DNA from: Symmetrospora coprosmae
Taxonomy: Eukaryota; Basidiomycota; Cystobasidiomycetes; Symmetrosporaceae
NCBI GenBank assembly: GCA_008802785.1
Contig: VUYT01000008.1
Coordinates: 434,001-498,000 of the forward strand
Length of the DNA stretch: 64,000 nucleotides
Direction of reading: 5' to 3'
Below are positions 33,801 to 45,197 of the stretch, in pieces (within the stretch, counting starts at the first letter, position 1; each line of letters opens with the position of its first letter). The position numbers were made by a program, and so were the translations under genes. The notes beneath the pieces were generated by a model. That model searched no databases, was not told the DNA's origin, and worked only from the letters and a program-made list of their open reading frames with translations.

Positions 33801-35300
33801 GACCAGGCGCTCGCCGCAGCGCAGGCCAAGCTCATCGCCGAGATGCGCGACCAGATCTTTGCGCTCGCGGCTGCGCTCGAGCGGGAGCGACTCAAGGCTG
33901 GCAATGCGAATGGCGAGGCGGGCTCGAGATCCACTAGCCCGCTTCTCAAGGCGCTGGCGAGCCAGGATGCCAACATTGCAGCTTCGATGCTTGATGAGCA
34001 GCTCCGACCGGCAAATGTCGGTCCTTCTACCTCGCCCCGCCCTGTTGCGCCTTCTGCTTTTGTCGGTCGTCACCACAACGAGTCGGCCGCGTCGAGCAAC
34101 GCCTCGAGCTACAACTCTTCGAGCATCTCGTCTGGTCTCGGACACATCACCGAGGACACTTCCGTCGCTGACGATGACTCTGTCTTCGGAGGGTCATACA
34201 AGTCGCCGTCGTCTCCTGCCTTTTCCAACCCGAACAACGCCTACAACTTTACCGCCGTCTCGCAACAGCAGCAGCAGCAGTACGGCAGCGGCAGCGGCAT
34301 TTCGATCCACTCGACCAGCACCCCTCTTCGCCGAGACGACTCGTCGCACAACGTTGGCATCCTGCACACTCTTGCAGAGGAGGACGAGGAGGCCACTGAG
34401 GAGGAGGAGGAAGACGACGACGACTACGAGGACATTGAGCAGCGCGAGTTCAACGACCGTGTGCCCGAGTTGGTACCCGATGAGTTCCGTGGCAGGACGC
34501 AGTCGTCTTCGACGGGCTCTGCGGACACCAACGATCACATGCCCCTGACGCCCGTCAAAGAGTCGTCGCCGGTGCTCAGCCCCGCCCAGCAACAGCAACA
34601 GCAGGCGCAGGCTGGGCACGAGCGCAAATCGTCGCACGAGCGCTCGGACTCGTTCCTTCGCCAGTGGTCTTTCCCCTCCGGCGCTGTCAAGCGCACCAGC
34701 ATGGAGGACGAGACCCGCGAGAGCTTTTGGAACATCTACACCGATCGGACTCTCCCTCCCCTGCCGATTGAGCCAGCCGCGCTCGACCTCCCGCCTTTCT
34801 CTGCAGAGATCTCGCTCGACGAGGACTACTTCTCTGCAGCGTTCGGTAGGCAGATGCAAGGCCAGCAGCGGAGCCGACCCGCAAGCCTCCTCCTCTCGCA
34901 GGGTGGCCCGCCTCCCAGCAGGAGCAGCCTGCAGGCATCGCGTCTGAGCGCAGAGCTCGCCGAGACACCGGCTGCTGCCCCTGCTGCGCCGCTAAGCGCC
35001 GGCTCGCGCCTCTCGCAAGGCTTCTCGAGCTTGTGGGGCTGGAAGTCGGCCGTCCCTGCTGCGCCGGCAACTGCTCCGCTGCCCGAGGCGTCGCCGTACT
35101 CGCCCTTCTCGTCATCAACCGCGGGCTCATCAGCTGCTTCTGCACTGGCCGTTCCGCCGCCTTTGCCGCCCAAGCATGCTGCTACTCGGACCGGTGGAGC
35201 GCGCCGCTTGCTCAAGCTTGAAGCGAGCCCGCTCTCTCAGCTTGACTTCACGCGTAGCTGTGGCTGCGAGGTTTCGGGGACGCGGGTCATCAGGCTTTAG
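30889..35300 (+). CDS. Large Ser-rich coiled-coil protein, possibly golgin/GM130-like
   Basis: Exons 30889-30948, 31047-33305 and 33372-35300 give about 1415 residues. The head, ILREKEREDKLQSAKKKLK, resembles the short basic KLxxAKKKLK head of GM130/Bug1-type golgins, which binds the vesicle tether p115/Uso1. That likeness is the only hint of function. The next 750 residues are Ser/Ala/Pro-rich and disordered, with a run of Glu near 32260-32290. A classical coiled coil of about 150 residues starts at VQALRSQVEHLRGENSSLAEQ. After it come more disordered regions with poly-Gln, acidic and Pro-rich patches (PPPLPPKH). No enzymatic domain, signal peptide or membrane segment is seen. It could equally be another scaffold or polarity protein. 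Confidence 0.65.
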
Positions 35301-35646
35301 GGGACGGCTGTGCTTTCTTAGTTATCCCTTTCTCAGTACGAATCACCAGATATTCCCCCCTACGAGACGAGTGTTGTGCGCTTCGGCCTCTTTAGATTGG
35401 CAGTTCTCATTCTTCTTTCGGTCCAGGCGCTTCAGTCGCTGCCTCTTTGTATCTTAGTAGCAGCAAGACCACCTCTGCCGAGACGAATGCAATCCAGGCA
35501 TGAATACTACTCACTACTCGACTGACTGCATTACATCACGACGATTCTCCTCGGATTCACATGACTGCCATCGCTTGCGGGGCTTGCTGATAAGGCAGAA
35601 GGTGCGGCTAACGACCTCACTCACAGGGGCTGAAGAGTTCTGCTCT
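35301..35646. other. Convergent 3' region between the coiled-coil gene and DUF4246-A
   Basis: This 346-bp stretch lies between two stop codons facing each other and presumably holds both terminators. No gene is seen. Confidence 0.5.
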
Positions 35647-37919
35647 TTAATGCTCACACAGGCTGTCCCGGATAGTTCTCTGTATCAGCACATGCATACC
35701 ATACCTCATCCAGCACGTCTGCATAACCCACCTGAACTCCCTCTCGTAGATCGCCTCGTTCTGGCTCTTGACAAATTTGGACCTCTCCGTCATCAGAGCG
35801 TCGCGGACTTTGTCTGCGCCCTTCTTGTCGAGAAGTATTTCATTAGCGAGCAGAGTGTCGAGGATGCGGTCTTTGATCTCGGGCGGAAGCGAGAGGAAGC
35901 GAGAGGGCGTGACGCTGGTGCTGTAGAAGATGTCGCGCATCCAGTCTACCTGCTGAGACGGGATGTCGCTGGTCGACAGTACACGCATGGTCGGGTCGCA
36001 GAGGAAGAAAGCAACGATGGTGCGCTTGCCTGGCTTGGTGGGATCGGCGAGGGAAAACGGCTCCACCTTGTGCTGGTAGAGGTTCGGGAAAACAATGGCG
36101 CGTCCTTCTCGGGCGACGAAAGAGCCCAGATACTGATTAGCAGAGGCGTCCCGCTCCAAGCCATACGAGCGGAGGAGGAGCTTCTCCGGGTCGTTCTGCA
36201 TGAACCGCAAACATTGATCAGACTGTTACTCGTGGCATCTGGCGTGCCGGGGATTGGCCTACCTGCTCGTACGGGATCTCCATGTCGCCATCTTCAGCAT
36301 CCAGTCCGAGCCTGAAGCTCAGGCGCGACTCCGTGATGTTGTCGGAGTGAAGATAGTACAAGGCTGTTGCAACGATGCGCTCGTTCAGCATGCCCTCGAC
36401 GTGCCATCCGCCGCCTGCATAGTCTGGCTTCTCGGGTGTGAGGTGGCTATCAGGTAGCGGTAAGATCATTGTGTAAGCACACCTCGACGCAATCCTCGTG
36501 CGCAACAATTCGTGTCTCACATTTCGGCAATCTTGGTGATGAGCTGGATATGTCTGCCATTCAAGCTGTACCCAGTGCCGAGCGATCTGTCTGGCTTGAC
36601 ATAAAGTCTAGGTACGGGATCCGTGTAAAGAGTGGCGATGTTGTCGTTCATCCAGCAAGTATACTCTTTCGGGGTCCAGCCATCGTACTCCCAGAAGAAG
36701 CCGTCCGTTCTGCCGTCGGTCACGCGCTGAGCTTCGGCTGCGGCATTCATCGCGTCAACTTCCGCTTGCTCCCAGGTATCGTCGCCACAGTATTCCTCGA
36801 AGGGCTCGCTCGTTTGCGGATTGATAGGCATGCCAGATTTGTCCGTACTGGATTGCGCTTCTCCCAGCACCGAAGTCCTGTGAATATGGCTGCGGAGATC
36901 GCCAAGCGTCTTGCTGAAAAGCGGGATAAACTTTGCCAGGAGACCCGAGAGCGCGTTGTGCAGTGCGCCTTGATGCTCGGGATTGACGTTGTTGATGTAG
37001 CTCTGAGCCATAACGCGCGAGCCAGTCGAATCGACTTCAAAGTCCGTAGGCAGCCAGGCTGATGCCTCGGAATGCTCTCCGACTTGCTCCTCGTAGCTCA
37101 TCGCGCCAACCTTCATGGGGACGGCTGCGGCTCCGCGTTGAGTCTGACTGAGCCCGTATCTGGTGCAGCTGGATACGCAAGCCGGTGCAAAGTGCTCTTC
37201 AGCCCGCGTCACGGAGAACAACGCTTTGTTCTTGCACGTCTGCCCACTTACTACACGGACGGATGTACCAAGTCCAAGACTTGCTGTTCGGATCCTGGGT
37301 GCCAATCTTTGTCGATGTCTGGGACATCGCGCAGCTTGCCGATCTCGATGACCAACTTCTCGTGAAGCGCTTGCGAGCTGAGCTTCTCCGCTTCCCAGAA
37401 TGTTTTCTGGACGGATGGCTGTCGAGCATGAGGAGAGCGGGAATAGTCAATCAGCATGAGGAGGATGAATAGTCAGTCATTGGCATCCCGGCAGGCTCGG
37501 CGAGACACCCGCGGAGACTGAATCTCCCAGACCGACCTGAGAGAGGGTCTCCGGATCCCGCGCCGCATTAAACTCGGCCAGCTCATCGAGGACGTATCGT
37601 ACGTGTTCCTCCTTGAGTCGCATGAAAGGCGCTCGAGCAGGCTGCGCAAGGGCTTCCTTCGTCCACTTCTCGCGCATGGTCGAGTCGCGATACTTTGTCC
37701 ACCATTCAGGCTTTGAGCTGGATGAGCCGTGAGTAGTGGAAGTGAAGAGCAGGTCTTAGTGACGGCCGGCCAGAGGAAGGCGAGAACGGCAGAGGCCACT
37801 GACCGGATGGCGTAGCTGAGATCGCGCATCGACAGCTCGATGAGGTGGATGGGCTTCTGCCTGAAAGCATAAGCAAGAGCTGAGTCGAAGGGCTCCTCCT
37901 TCACTTGCGTTGCTGACAT
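35647..37919 (-). CDS. DUF4246 protein, copy A (likely 2-oxoglutarate/Fe(II)-type fold)
   Basis: A multi-exon gene starting MSATQVKEEPF at 37919. It runs through IELSMRDLSYAIR, RAPFMRLKEEHVRYVLDELAEF, RYGLSQT and NDNIATLYTDPVP to a block with GGGWHVEGMLNE, then VFPNLYQHKVEPFSLAD and PTKPGKRTIVAFFLCDP. This is the order of fungal DUF4246 proteins. The HxE, the later YQH and the Arg of PGKRT look like the metal and cosubstrate ligands of a double-stranded beta-helix dioxygenase; that reading is inference. With a last intron (donor GTGGGT after EREF, acceptor GGACAG) the C-terminus becomes IYEREFSLCEH, matching the family's usual end, so I prefer it to the unspliced tail. Internal exon ends were not all resolved. 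It is a tandem paralog of the gene at 39198-41326. Confidence 0.8.
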
Positions 37920-38548
37920 TGTCGTTCGTTGGGTGGGATCCGAACGGTCGGACCTCTTCAAGATGGCTTCAGGTTCGCTCTGCCGACTCAGGAGCCTGTC
38001 TTCAATCAGAGTAATTCGCCCGAGGTTTGGTGCATGTCAGTATGGAGCGAAGACAAGCCATGGAATGCTGCGTCGTCAACGTTACAGCGACCGTTGCTCT
38101 CGGAGGGACCGCCCAAATAGACAGGTGCGCAACCGCCGGCGCGGGGTGGGGGGATGGACTCGAGCGGGTTATAGTATATTGCCCTCGTCGAGCACACCAA
38201 GCCAGTGGCTGCGTTGCCGGATGCATGACCATATGCATCTCGTCGCAATTAACGTCAACGCATATCGAGCAGAGCAGTGGTTGGAAGAGACAAGCAGTCT
38301 AGAGAGGGCCTCGCGGAAATAGGGTTACGGTCACACAAAGCAGCACACATAGGAGGCACATCAGACGAATGCTGGCCTGATTCGCAATACACACATCGGG
38401 CTCTAATGCTTTCGCAAGGCTGTCTGGCGATCAGCGGTCTTCTACATCGCCATGACGCGCACGCGCCTGTTGCATGCGAGCAACGCCATCTCGCGCTTGG
38501 TGTTTCTAGGCGCTTGCTGTTGAAGAGCAGATCGTCCGTCTGGACATC
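37920..38548. other. Spacer between DUF4246-A and MFS fragment
   Basis: This region lies upstream of DUF4246-A. Part of it, near 38320-38370 (a GGTTACGGT...AGCAGCACA stretch), resembles 41660-41700 in the second unit, as expected if both are copies of one spacer. No gene is seen. Confidence 0.5.
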
Positions 38549-39002
38549 TGCTTCCTGTTGACGGATCCAGGCAGATGGTGCTGCTGGATGAAGCAGACCG
38601 CGACAAACTGCGAGCGGCGGAAAGAAGGTCACATCAGCTACCGCAATGCGTTGCCTGACGTGCTGACAACTCGCAGCACAGATCGCAGCGACGAGGATGG
38701 AGATATAGACGTTGTGCATGACAGCTGCGTACGCCTCGATGGCGGCTGCGCGCTGCGGGCCCTTGAGCTCCTTGATGTAGTCGACGTTCCTTCGGATGTT
38801 CTCGACAATCTCGGCGCCGTGTTTGCCCGTGAAGTGGCGCTCGAGGTTTGAGGCTCTGCTGCAGGATGGACGTTGAGTTGACGCTGCCAAGACGGAGCTG
38901 TTGGCTCGGAAAAGGTAGGAGACGCTGGTTCTGCGCTGCCCACACCGGTCAGCAAGGACGCTCAAGCTTGCCCACGACTCAATAGCTTATCTTATCTTAC
39001 CC
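38549..39002 (-). pseudogene. Decayed 3' fragment of the neighbouring MFS transporter gene
   Basis: About 450 bp match the 3' end of the intact MFS gene (41826-42292) closely, including its last introns and the stretch coding for HFTGKHGAEIVENIRRNVDY and LKGPQRAAAIEAYA. The fragment has small insertions and deletions relative to the intact gene (for example between RAN and the ERHF stretch), the stop codon TGA is replaced by CAG, and homology stops abruptly near 39002, so the membrane domain is missing. It sits upstream of DUF4246-A just as the intact gene sits upstream of DUF4246-B, so it is a leftover of a tandem duplication whose breakpoint fell inside the transporter gene. Confidence 0.85.
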
Positions 39003-39197
39003 TACTGCATCGACTGCCCTTCCCCTAATTCCAAGGTCTTGCAGGTTACCCCAAAGTCGACGGAGAAAGCGCATGCGATAGTCCAGCGAGAAGGGAGCAC
39101 AATTCTCGCCTTCAATGATTACCCAGAAAAACTGGAATGCGATAGGACTGGCAGTCAGCGACTGCATTTCCTTCCTGGCCGCGTGTCTGGATACGCA

Positions 39198-41326
39198 CTA
39201 GCATTGCCTCTCGTAAATCTCCTCGTTCTGACTTGTCACAAAGCTGGACCTTTCTGTTAAGAGGGCTTCACGGACAATGCCTGCACCCGTTTCGTCGAGA
39301 AGTGTTTCATCGGCGAGAAGGAATTCGAGGATGCGGTCCTTTATCTTGGGCGGGAGCAAGAGGAGGTTGGACGGCGTGACGCTAGTGCTATAGAGGAGAT
39401 CGCGCATCCACTCAACCTGCTGAGGCGGAATATCGCTGGTCGAGAGCACATCTATCGTTGGGTCGCAGAGGAGAAAGGCGATAGTGGTTTGCTTCCCCGG
39501 CTTGGTGGGGTCTGCGAGCGAGAATGGCTCCACCTTGTACTGGTAAATATTGGGAAAGACGATGGACCGTCCTTCTCGCGTATCAATAGCACCGAGATAT
39601 TGATTGGCTGGCGAGTCATGGTGTAAGCCATACGAGCGGAGCATTATCTTCAGGTAGTCATTCTGGCAGCACTCTCGGGTCAGCGATGAACGGAGCTGCT
39701 CAAGCTGCGGTACATGAAGGCCACGCGCACCTGGACAGCGATGTCTCGGTCGGCATCGGGCTCAACTCCGCGTCTGAAGCTCAAACGCGCTTCCGTGAGA
39801 TTCTCAGAATGCAGATAATGAAGTCCAGTAGCAATGATGCGCTCGTTATCCATGCCTTCGATATGCCAGCTGCCGCCTTCGTAGTCCGGCTGGTCGGGGG
39901 TAAGATGACTTCAACAGGTCCGTCCAGGAGAGCGCTCATCAACTCTCGGCGTCTTATCTCAGTGGACAGTGACGACCCTTACACCTCTGTAATTTTGGTG
40001 ATAACCTGTATGACCTTGCCTTCCATGTTGTAGCCGCTTCCGAGCTCTCTGTCAGTCTTGACGTAATCTTCTGGCAAAGGGTCGGTGTATAGGCTCGCGA
40101 CGTTGTCGTTCATCCATTGAGTATATGCCTTTGGGCACCAACGATCATATTTCCAGAAGAACTTGTCCGTCCTGCCATCCGCTAGTCGCTGATAGGCGGC
40201 AGCCTCGTTTAACGCTTCTGCTATCGCCTCCTCGTAGGGAGATTTGGAAAACTCCTTGACTGGCTCTCCCGTCTCTGCATCGATAGGCAGATCGGATGTA
40301 TCAATGCTGGACCGTTGGCTTCCTAGCAATGAGCTCCGGTGAACATGGCTGTGCAGATCGCCAAGCGTCTTGCTGAATAGCGGAAGGAAACCCGCTAGGA
40401 TTGCGCACAGGCCGTTGTGCAATGAACCTTGACTCTCCGGGTTCACGTTGTTGATATAACCTAGCGCTACCACGTGCGAGCTGTTCGAAGTAACCTTGAA
40501 GTTTGTCGGCATCCAGGCGGAGACTCGAGAGTGCTCTCCCATGTCCCCCACCCAACTCATAGCGCCGAGCTTCACGGGAATGGCTGCGGCGCCGGTACGG
40601 GTTTGACTGAGACCGTATCTGGTGCAGCTAGCAAGGTGAACGCCGTCAAGCATGTCCCGCATAGCAATGTGACCACGCGCTAGGAGTCGCCGCGACTCAC
40701 TACATGGAAGGATGGACCAAGTGCAGGACTTGCTGGTCAGAAGCCGATGACCAATTTTTATTGACGTCCGGAATATCGCGCAATTTCCCGACCTCCTTGA
40801 CCAGCTTGTCTCGAAGCAACTCCGGCACCAGATTGTCTGCTTCCCAGCACGCCTTATGGAAGGAAGGCTATCATGACAGCGTAAATAATCAGCTAGCTGA
40901 CCCTACGTGCCCTGCGAAGGCTCAGCGCGATACGAGTCGCACAGACCCGCCTGCGAAAGACTTCCAGAGTTCCGGGCAGCATCGAACTCGGTAAGCTCAT
41001 CCAGTACATGTCGGACGTGCTTTTCGTGTAGCCGCATGAAGGGCGCGCGAGCGGGCTGAGCGAGCCCCTCTTGGAACCACCTGTCGCGGATGATCGGATC
41101 GCGATACTTGTCCCACCATTCGGGCTTCGAGCTATGCAAGGATGTCACAATAGGTTTCAAGCGTGATCAGTGCGGGTCGCGGGCAAGTCTGGAATGATCA
41201 AGCGGCTGACCGAATCGCGTAGCTTAGGTCGCGCATTGATAGCTCAACCAGGTGGATGGGCTGCTGGCCGAAACCAAAGTCGTCCGAGAGGGCGGAGTCA
41301 AACGGCTGATCTTCCGCCTGCGGCAT
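39198..41326 (-). CDS. DUF4246 protein, copy B (diverged paralog)
   Basis: A multi-exon gene starting MPQAEDQPFDSALSDD at 41326, with the same exon plan as copy A: IHLVELSMRDLSYAIR, RAPFMRLHEKHVRHVLDELTEF, RYGLSQTRTGAAAIPVK, GGSWHIEGMDNE, NIYQYKVEPFSLAD and PTKPGKQTTIAFLLCDP. Three differences matter. The histidine of the YQH block is Tyr (codon TAC), the Arg of PGKR is Gln, and the frame ends IYERQC, without the EFSLCEH tail seen in copy A. The rest is well kept and open, so the protein may still be made. If the DUF4246 fold is an Fe(II)/2-oxoglutarate oxygenase, copy B would have lost ligands and be a pseudoenzyme (inference). Internal splice sites are approximate. Confidence 0.7.
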
Positions 41327-41825
41327 GGTTCGGATGGCAGCAAGTCGATGGAATGTGTCGTGGGGTGCAAATGGTTGCTATGTGAAGTATGAAGTATAAG
41401 CATAAGCATAAGCAAGCCTCAAAACGGAGCCGAGCAGAAGGCCGGTCGTGCGCAACAGCAACGTCGAGGCGCCTTGGGCGCGTGACTCGACAGGCGGGCC
41501 ACGCGGTGGCGCTGGAGAACTCGGCTGCATGCTGGTCATTGTCGGCAAAAGTACAAGAAGCATACGATCCTGCATGACCCTCTCCTCCCAGCCGGCGACA
41601 TCACAGAGTGTCAGATTGCGATCCCGCGAGAGCATTCAACGGCGAGAGCGCACAAATTAAGGTTACGGTGCCATGTAGCAGCACATACGACAGGCGCAAT
41701 AGGGCGATCCTGTTCTATGGCGAAGAAGAGACTCTCACGCGCTCGAGACGGTACTCACAGCCAGGTCCCATCTTCCACTACCGGCCCTTGTATCGTATGG
41801 TTGGCTGGAACGCTCGGTCTTGCCT
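41327..41825. other. Spacer between DUF4246-B and the MFS gene
   Basis: This region is upstream of DUF4246-B and downstream of the MFS stop. It includes an (AAGCAT)n-like short repeat near 41395-41415. No gene is seen. Confidence 0.45.
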
Positions 41826-44154
41826 TCACTTCCTGTTGACCGATCCGGGCAGGTGGTGCTGCTGAATAAAGCAGACGGCCACGAACTGCGAGCGGCGGAA
41901 AGAAGGTTACATCAGCTAATGCAAATGCGTAGCCTGTGTGGCCACAACTCACAGCACAGAGCGCAGCGACGAGGATAAACATGTAGACGTTGTGCATGGC
42001 AGCAGCGTACGCCTCGATGGCGGCTGCGCGCTGTGGGCCCTTGAGCTCCTTGATATAATCGACGTTCCTTCGAATGTTCTCGACAATCTCGGCGCCGTGC
42101 TTGCCCGTGAAGTGACGCTCGAGGTACTTCTTGAGGCTCTGCTGCAGGATGGACGTCGAGATTGCAATGCCAAGAACGGAGCCATTGGCTCGGAAGAGGT
42201 AAGAGACGCCAGTTCTGCGTCGCCCGTACACCAGTCAGCAAGGACGTCCGAACTTGCCCACGATTCAATAGCTTCTCTTGACTCACCCTGCGGCCATGTC
42301 CTTAGGGTCAAGAGCGGAGACTGCAGTGAACGAGCACGATTCAAGGATCAGCCATCTCTTCACGCCCGCTCGCGTGACGATGTCAATGCTCGGTCATCAC
42401 GCACTGAGAGCGATGAGCGTGATCGTCAGGATGGCACCGTAGCCGACACCACCTGGGATCATCGAGAGCCAGTAGAACCACTGGTGCGTCGTTCGGTAGT
42501 CCCAGAAATACATCATTGCGGGACCGAGGACGGCCGAGAGTCCAGAGAGGATGAGGAGGTTCTTGTAGACGCCGGTGCGGCTCATGTAGATGCCTGCAAG
42601 GAGCGAGGCGGTCGACGCAAAGATGGCGTTGGGAATGAGGCGCAGGCCCGCAGCGGACGTGGTGGTCTGCTCGACCGCGGAGAAGTACGTGGGGACGTTG
42701 TAGAGGATGCCAAACTGCGAGATGGTGACGCAGAAGTTGCCGAGCGAGACAAAGAGCGGGGTGCGGTTGAAGAGGACGCGCAGGGGCAGGAGCGGCTCGC
42801 GCGCAACGTACTGCTCGACGAGAAGGAAGACGACGACAAGCACAGCACCCGCGATCAGGGAGCCGTACACGAGCGGCGCACCCCAGGGCAGCTGGTTGCC
42901 GCCCAGCGAGAGGCCGAGCAGGATGAGCGAGATGGCCGAGACGAGAGTCAGGGCGCCGAGGAAGTCGATCCGCTTGATCTTCTCCTTCATGCTGCCCGGG
43001 CCGCTGGGGATGTTGACCTTCCAAGCGACGATGGCGAAGTGGAGGACGCAGATGGGAACCTACAGCAACGTACATCCTTATCAGCAGCAATCAATCAATC
43101 TCGAGGGCCCGCGGCGATGCTCACCTGAATCAGGAAAGCCCATCGCCATCCGATGCCATCACCGAGGTACCCGCCGAGCGGGCCCCCGATGGCTGCTCCA
43201 GCAGCGTAGACGACGTTTCCGAGACCCTGGTAGGTGCCTCGTTGACGAAGCGAGACGAGGTCCGAGGTGACGATGGAGCTCATGGTGGTGAGACCTCCTC
43301 CGCCGATACCAGCGAACGCACGGGCGGCGATGAGCTGCGGGAACGTCTTGGAGAGGCCGCAGGCGAGCGAGCCGAGGAGGAAGATGGCGGACGCGAAGAG
43401 TGTGGCGGCCTTGCGACCGAAAATGTCGGAGAATCGGCCGTAGAGAGGCTGGAATGCCGTCTGGGTGAGCAGGTACGATGTGCCCAGCCAGGCGATGGAG
43501 TTGGATTTGCCAAACTCGGAGCCAATTGTGCCGAGAATCTGTGCATACAATACCGCGACGGTCAGCTAGGAATGCGAGGTAGCTGACATACAGAGGAATG
43601 AGACGGACGGTAGCGACAATGGTACCATCGAGAGCTGCAGTCAATCTGGTCTCATCAGCGTTCTGAGGGTACCCCGTGAGAACGCTTCTGCAGGTCATAA
43701 CGCACCGGCAATGAAGGTTCCGACCCATAGGCCTCCGAGGATGATGACTGTGTAGCAACAAGCAGGCAGCACATCAGCTTGGTTGTACTGCGACCGGCCA
43801 TTCCGCGGACAAGCTGACAGAGGTCGGCTCGCTGAGCAGGCTCTGCGGCATCAGCGCCGGCACTGGGTACGGCGGCCGTCCCAGAGACCTGCTCCTCCTC
43901 GTCATCTTCGTCGATATCGCCAACGGCGCCTACGCGACCGAAGGAAGAGGCATTCGGGTCGAGCTAGATGCGGCGCAAGAAGCGTACCGGGTCAGCCCTG
44001 GAAGTTACGACTGGACGACGCGAGAGACTTTTCGATATTCAACACCCACAGCAACACCGCTCTGGAAGGCACTCCCGTAGGCATCAGCGACCTCCTGCTG
44101 CTCGGCCTCTGAGGCCCTGTTCGAGATGAGCGGGGTTCGCTCTGTGCTGGGCAT
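41826..44154 (-). CDS. MFS transporter, DHA2 / vacuolar basic amino acid (Vba/Fnx1-like) type
   Basis: The start is MPSTERTPLISNRASEAEQQ at 44154, and a disordered acidic N-terminal region follows. The membrane part has the family signatures ALDGTIVATVLPRIGSEF, WLGTSYLLTQTAFQPLYGRF, DIFGRKAATLFASAIFLLGS, GGGLTTMSSIVTSDLVSLRQ with RGTYQGLGNV, and PLGGYLGDGIGWRWAFLIQ. These fit 14-helix transporters of the Vba1/Fnx1 vacuolar amino-acid group. The C-terminus, with a small last exon, reads FVAVCFIQQHHLPGSVNRK. Several short introns break the N-terminal third, and some junctions are approximate. A dileucine-like or acidic vacuolar signal is possible in the head (ERTPLI). It is divergent from the DUF1748 gene over 427 bp. 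Its 3' end is the part copied at 38549-39002. Confidence 0.85.
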
Positions 44155-44581
44155 GATGGAAACGCGGTGGACAAGACGGCGCGATGGTATCTATACGACG
44201 CGGTGGAAGGAAGGTAACGGGTGAGGTGCGAGCTGTCTAAAGTCGACAAGCCCCTGCGGCAAAGTTTTTCTTTCTTCTGACGTGCGAAGACTGCGGGGTT
44301 GAAGGGAGCAGGGCAGGTGAAGAGATAAGGGCGAGACGGGCCAGCAGCAGGAGAAGGATGGAGAAGGATCAGCGTCTGCAATAGCGGGAGACTCGCACTT
44401 GATGCTGCTGCCTACCTGGTTGCCCTACAGACCTCTTCGCCTGCTGGATGAGCTTTTGACAAGAGTGAGGAGGAGCAGGAGGAGCCCAGACTCCGGCGCG
44501 GAGGGGAGGCGGCATCTCGTCAGCACGTGACCGACGGTCGCACCTCTGCCAGAGGACAGCAGAGCGACGTCGACGGCCACT
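44155..44581. promoter_or_regulatory. Divergent promoter region MFS transporter / DUF1748
   Basis: This 427-bp region separates two start codons pointing away from each other and must hold both promoters. No gene is seen in it. Confidence 0.5.
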
Positions 44582-45023
44582 ATGCTGGGGAAGGTGAGCA
44601 GAGCCCATGAGCTAATGCAAGGCAATGCATGGCCTGACCGCGTCATCGACGTGGCACCGCAGGTGGTGCACTACACATTCGACGCCATTCTGATCTCAAC
44701 AGTGCTGGCCGGGATCAGGCGGAGCACCGGTCTGGGGTGGGCATACATGTCCTGGTGTCAAGTAGCCAGCCAGCAAAGACTCTGGCTGATGCGTGGCCAA
44801 TTCTCTGAATCTCGCAGTGTCAAGGTCGACAAGGCCGGTCAGGGCGAAGTCCGCTCGTTCCTGATGTCCTACCTCGGGTGAGTCCGAGCAGCCTCATCCA
44901 AGCTGTGCATCGATACAAGCTGACGCGAATCTCTACTCGCAATGGTTCAGCATCGGAGAATACGTATTCGACGCCGCGATTGTCATCCTATCGCGCTCGA
45001 GCTACTTTGAACGCAAGCGATGA
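44582..45023 (+). CDS. DUF1748 small membrane protein (mitochondrial, Mco6-like)
   Basis: Four exons, 44582-44593, 44663-44736, 44818-44877 and 44951-45023, join to only 72 residues. The sequence starts MLGK, continues VVHYTFDAILISTVLAGIRR, then GEVRSFLMSYLGIGEYVFD, and ends SRSSYFERKR. That matches the DUF1748 family, tiny proteins with one hydrophobic helix conserved across fungi; the budding-yeast member is a mitochondrial protein of unknown role. The length (about 75 residues) and the GEYVFD...SYFERK end are as expected. The first exon holds just four codons, so standard gene finders would easily miss this gene. Confidence 0.85.
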
Positions 45024-45197
45024 ACACCGCTCGAGCTCGAAGCAGGACCCGGCACTCTGGGCATCAGCTCGTCGCAGACTTATCCACAGACATACACGGC
45101 ACTCATGCTTCTGTTGTTGCCATTGCCCTCTGAAAGCGAATACTGCTATGCTACAACAGGGCGGGGTTGCGCACGCCCCGCCTGGCGCCGGCGCCGT

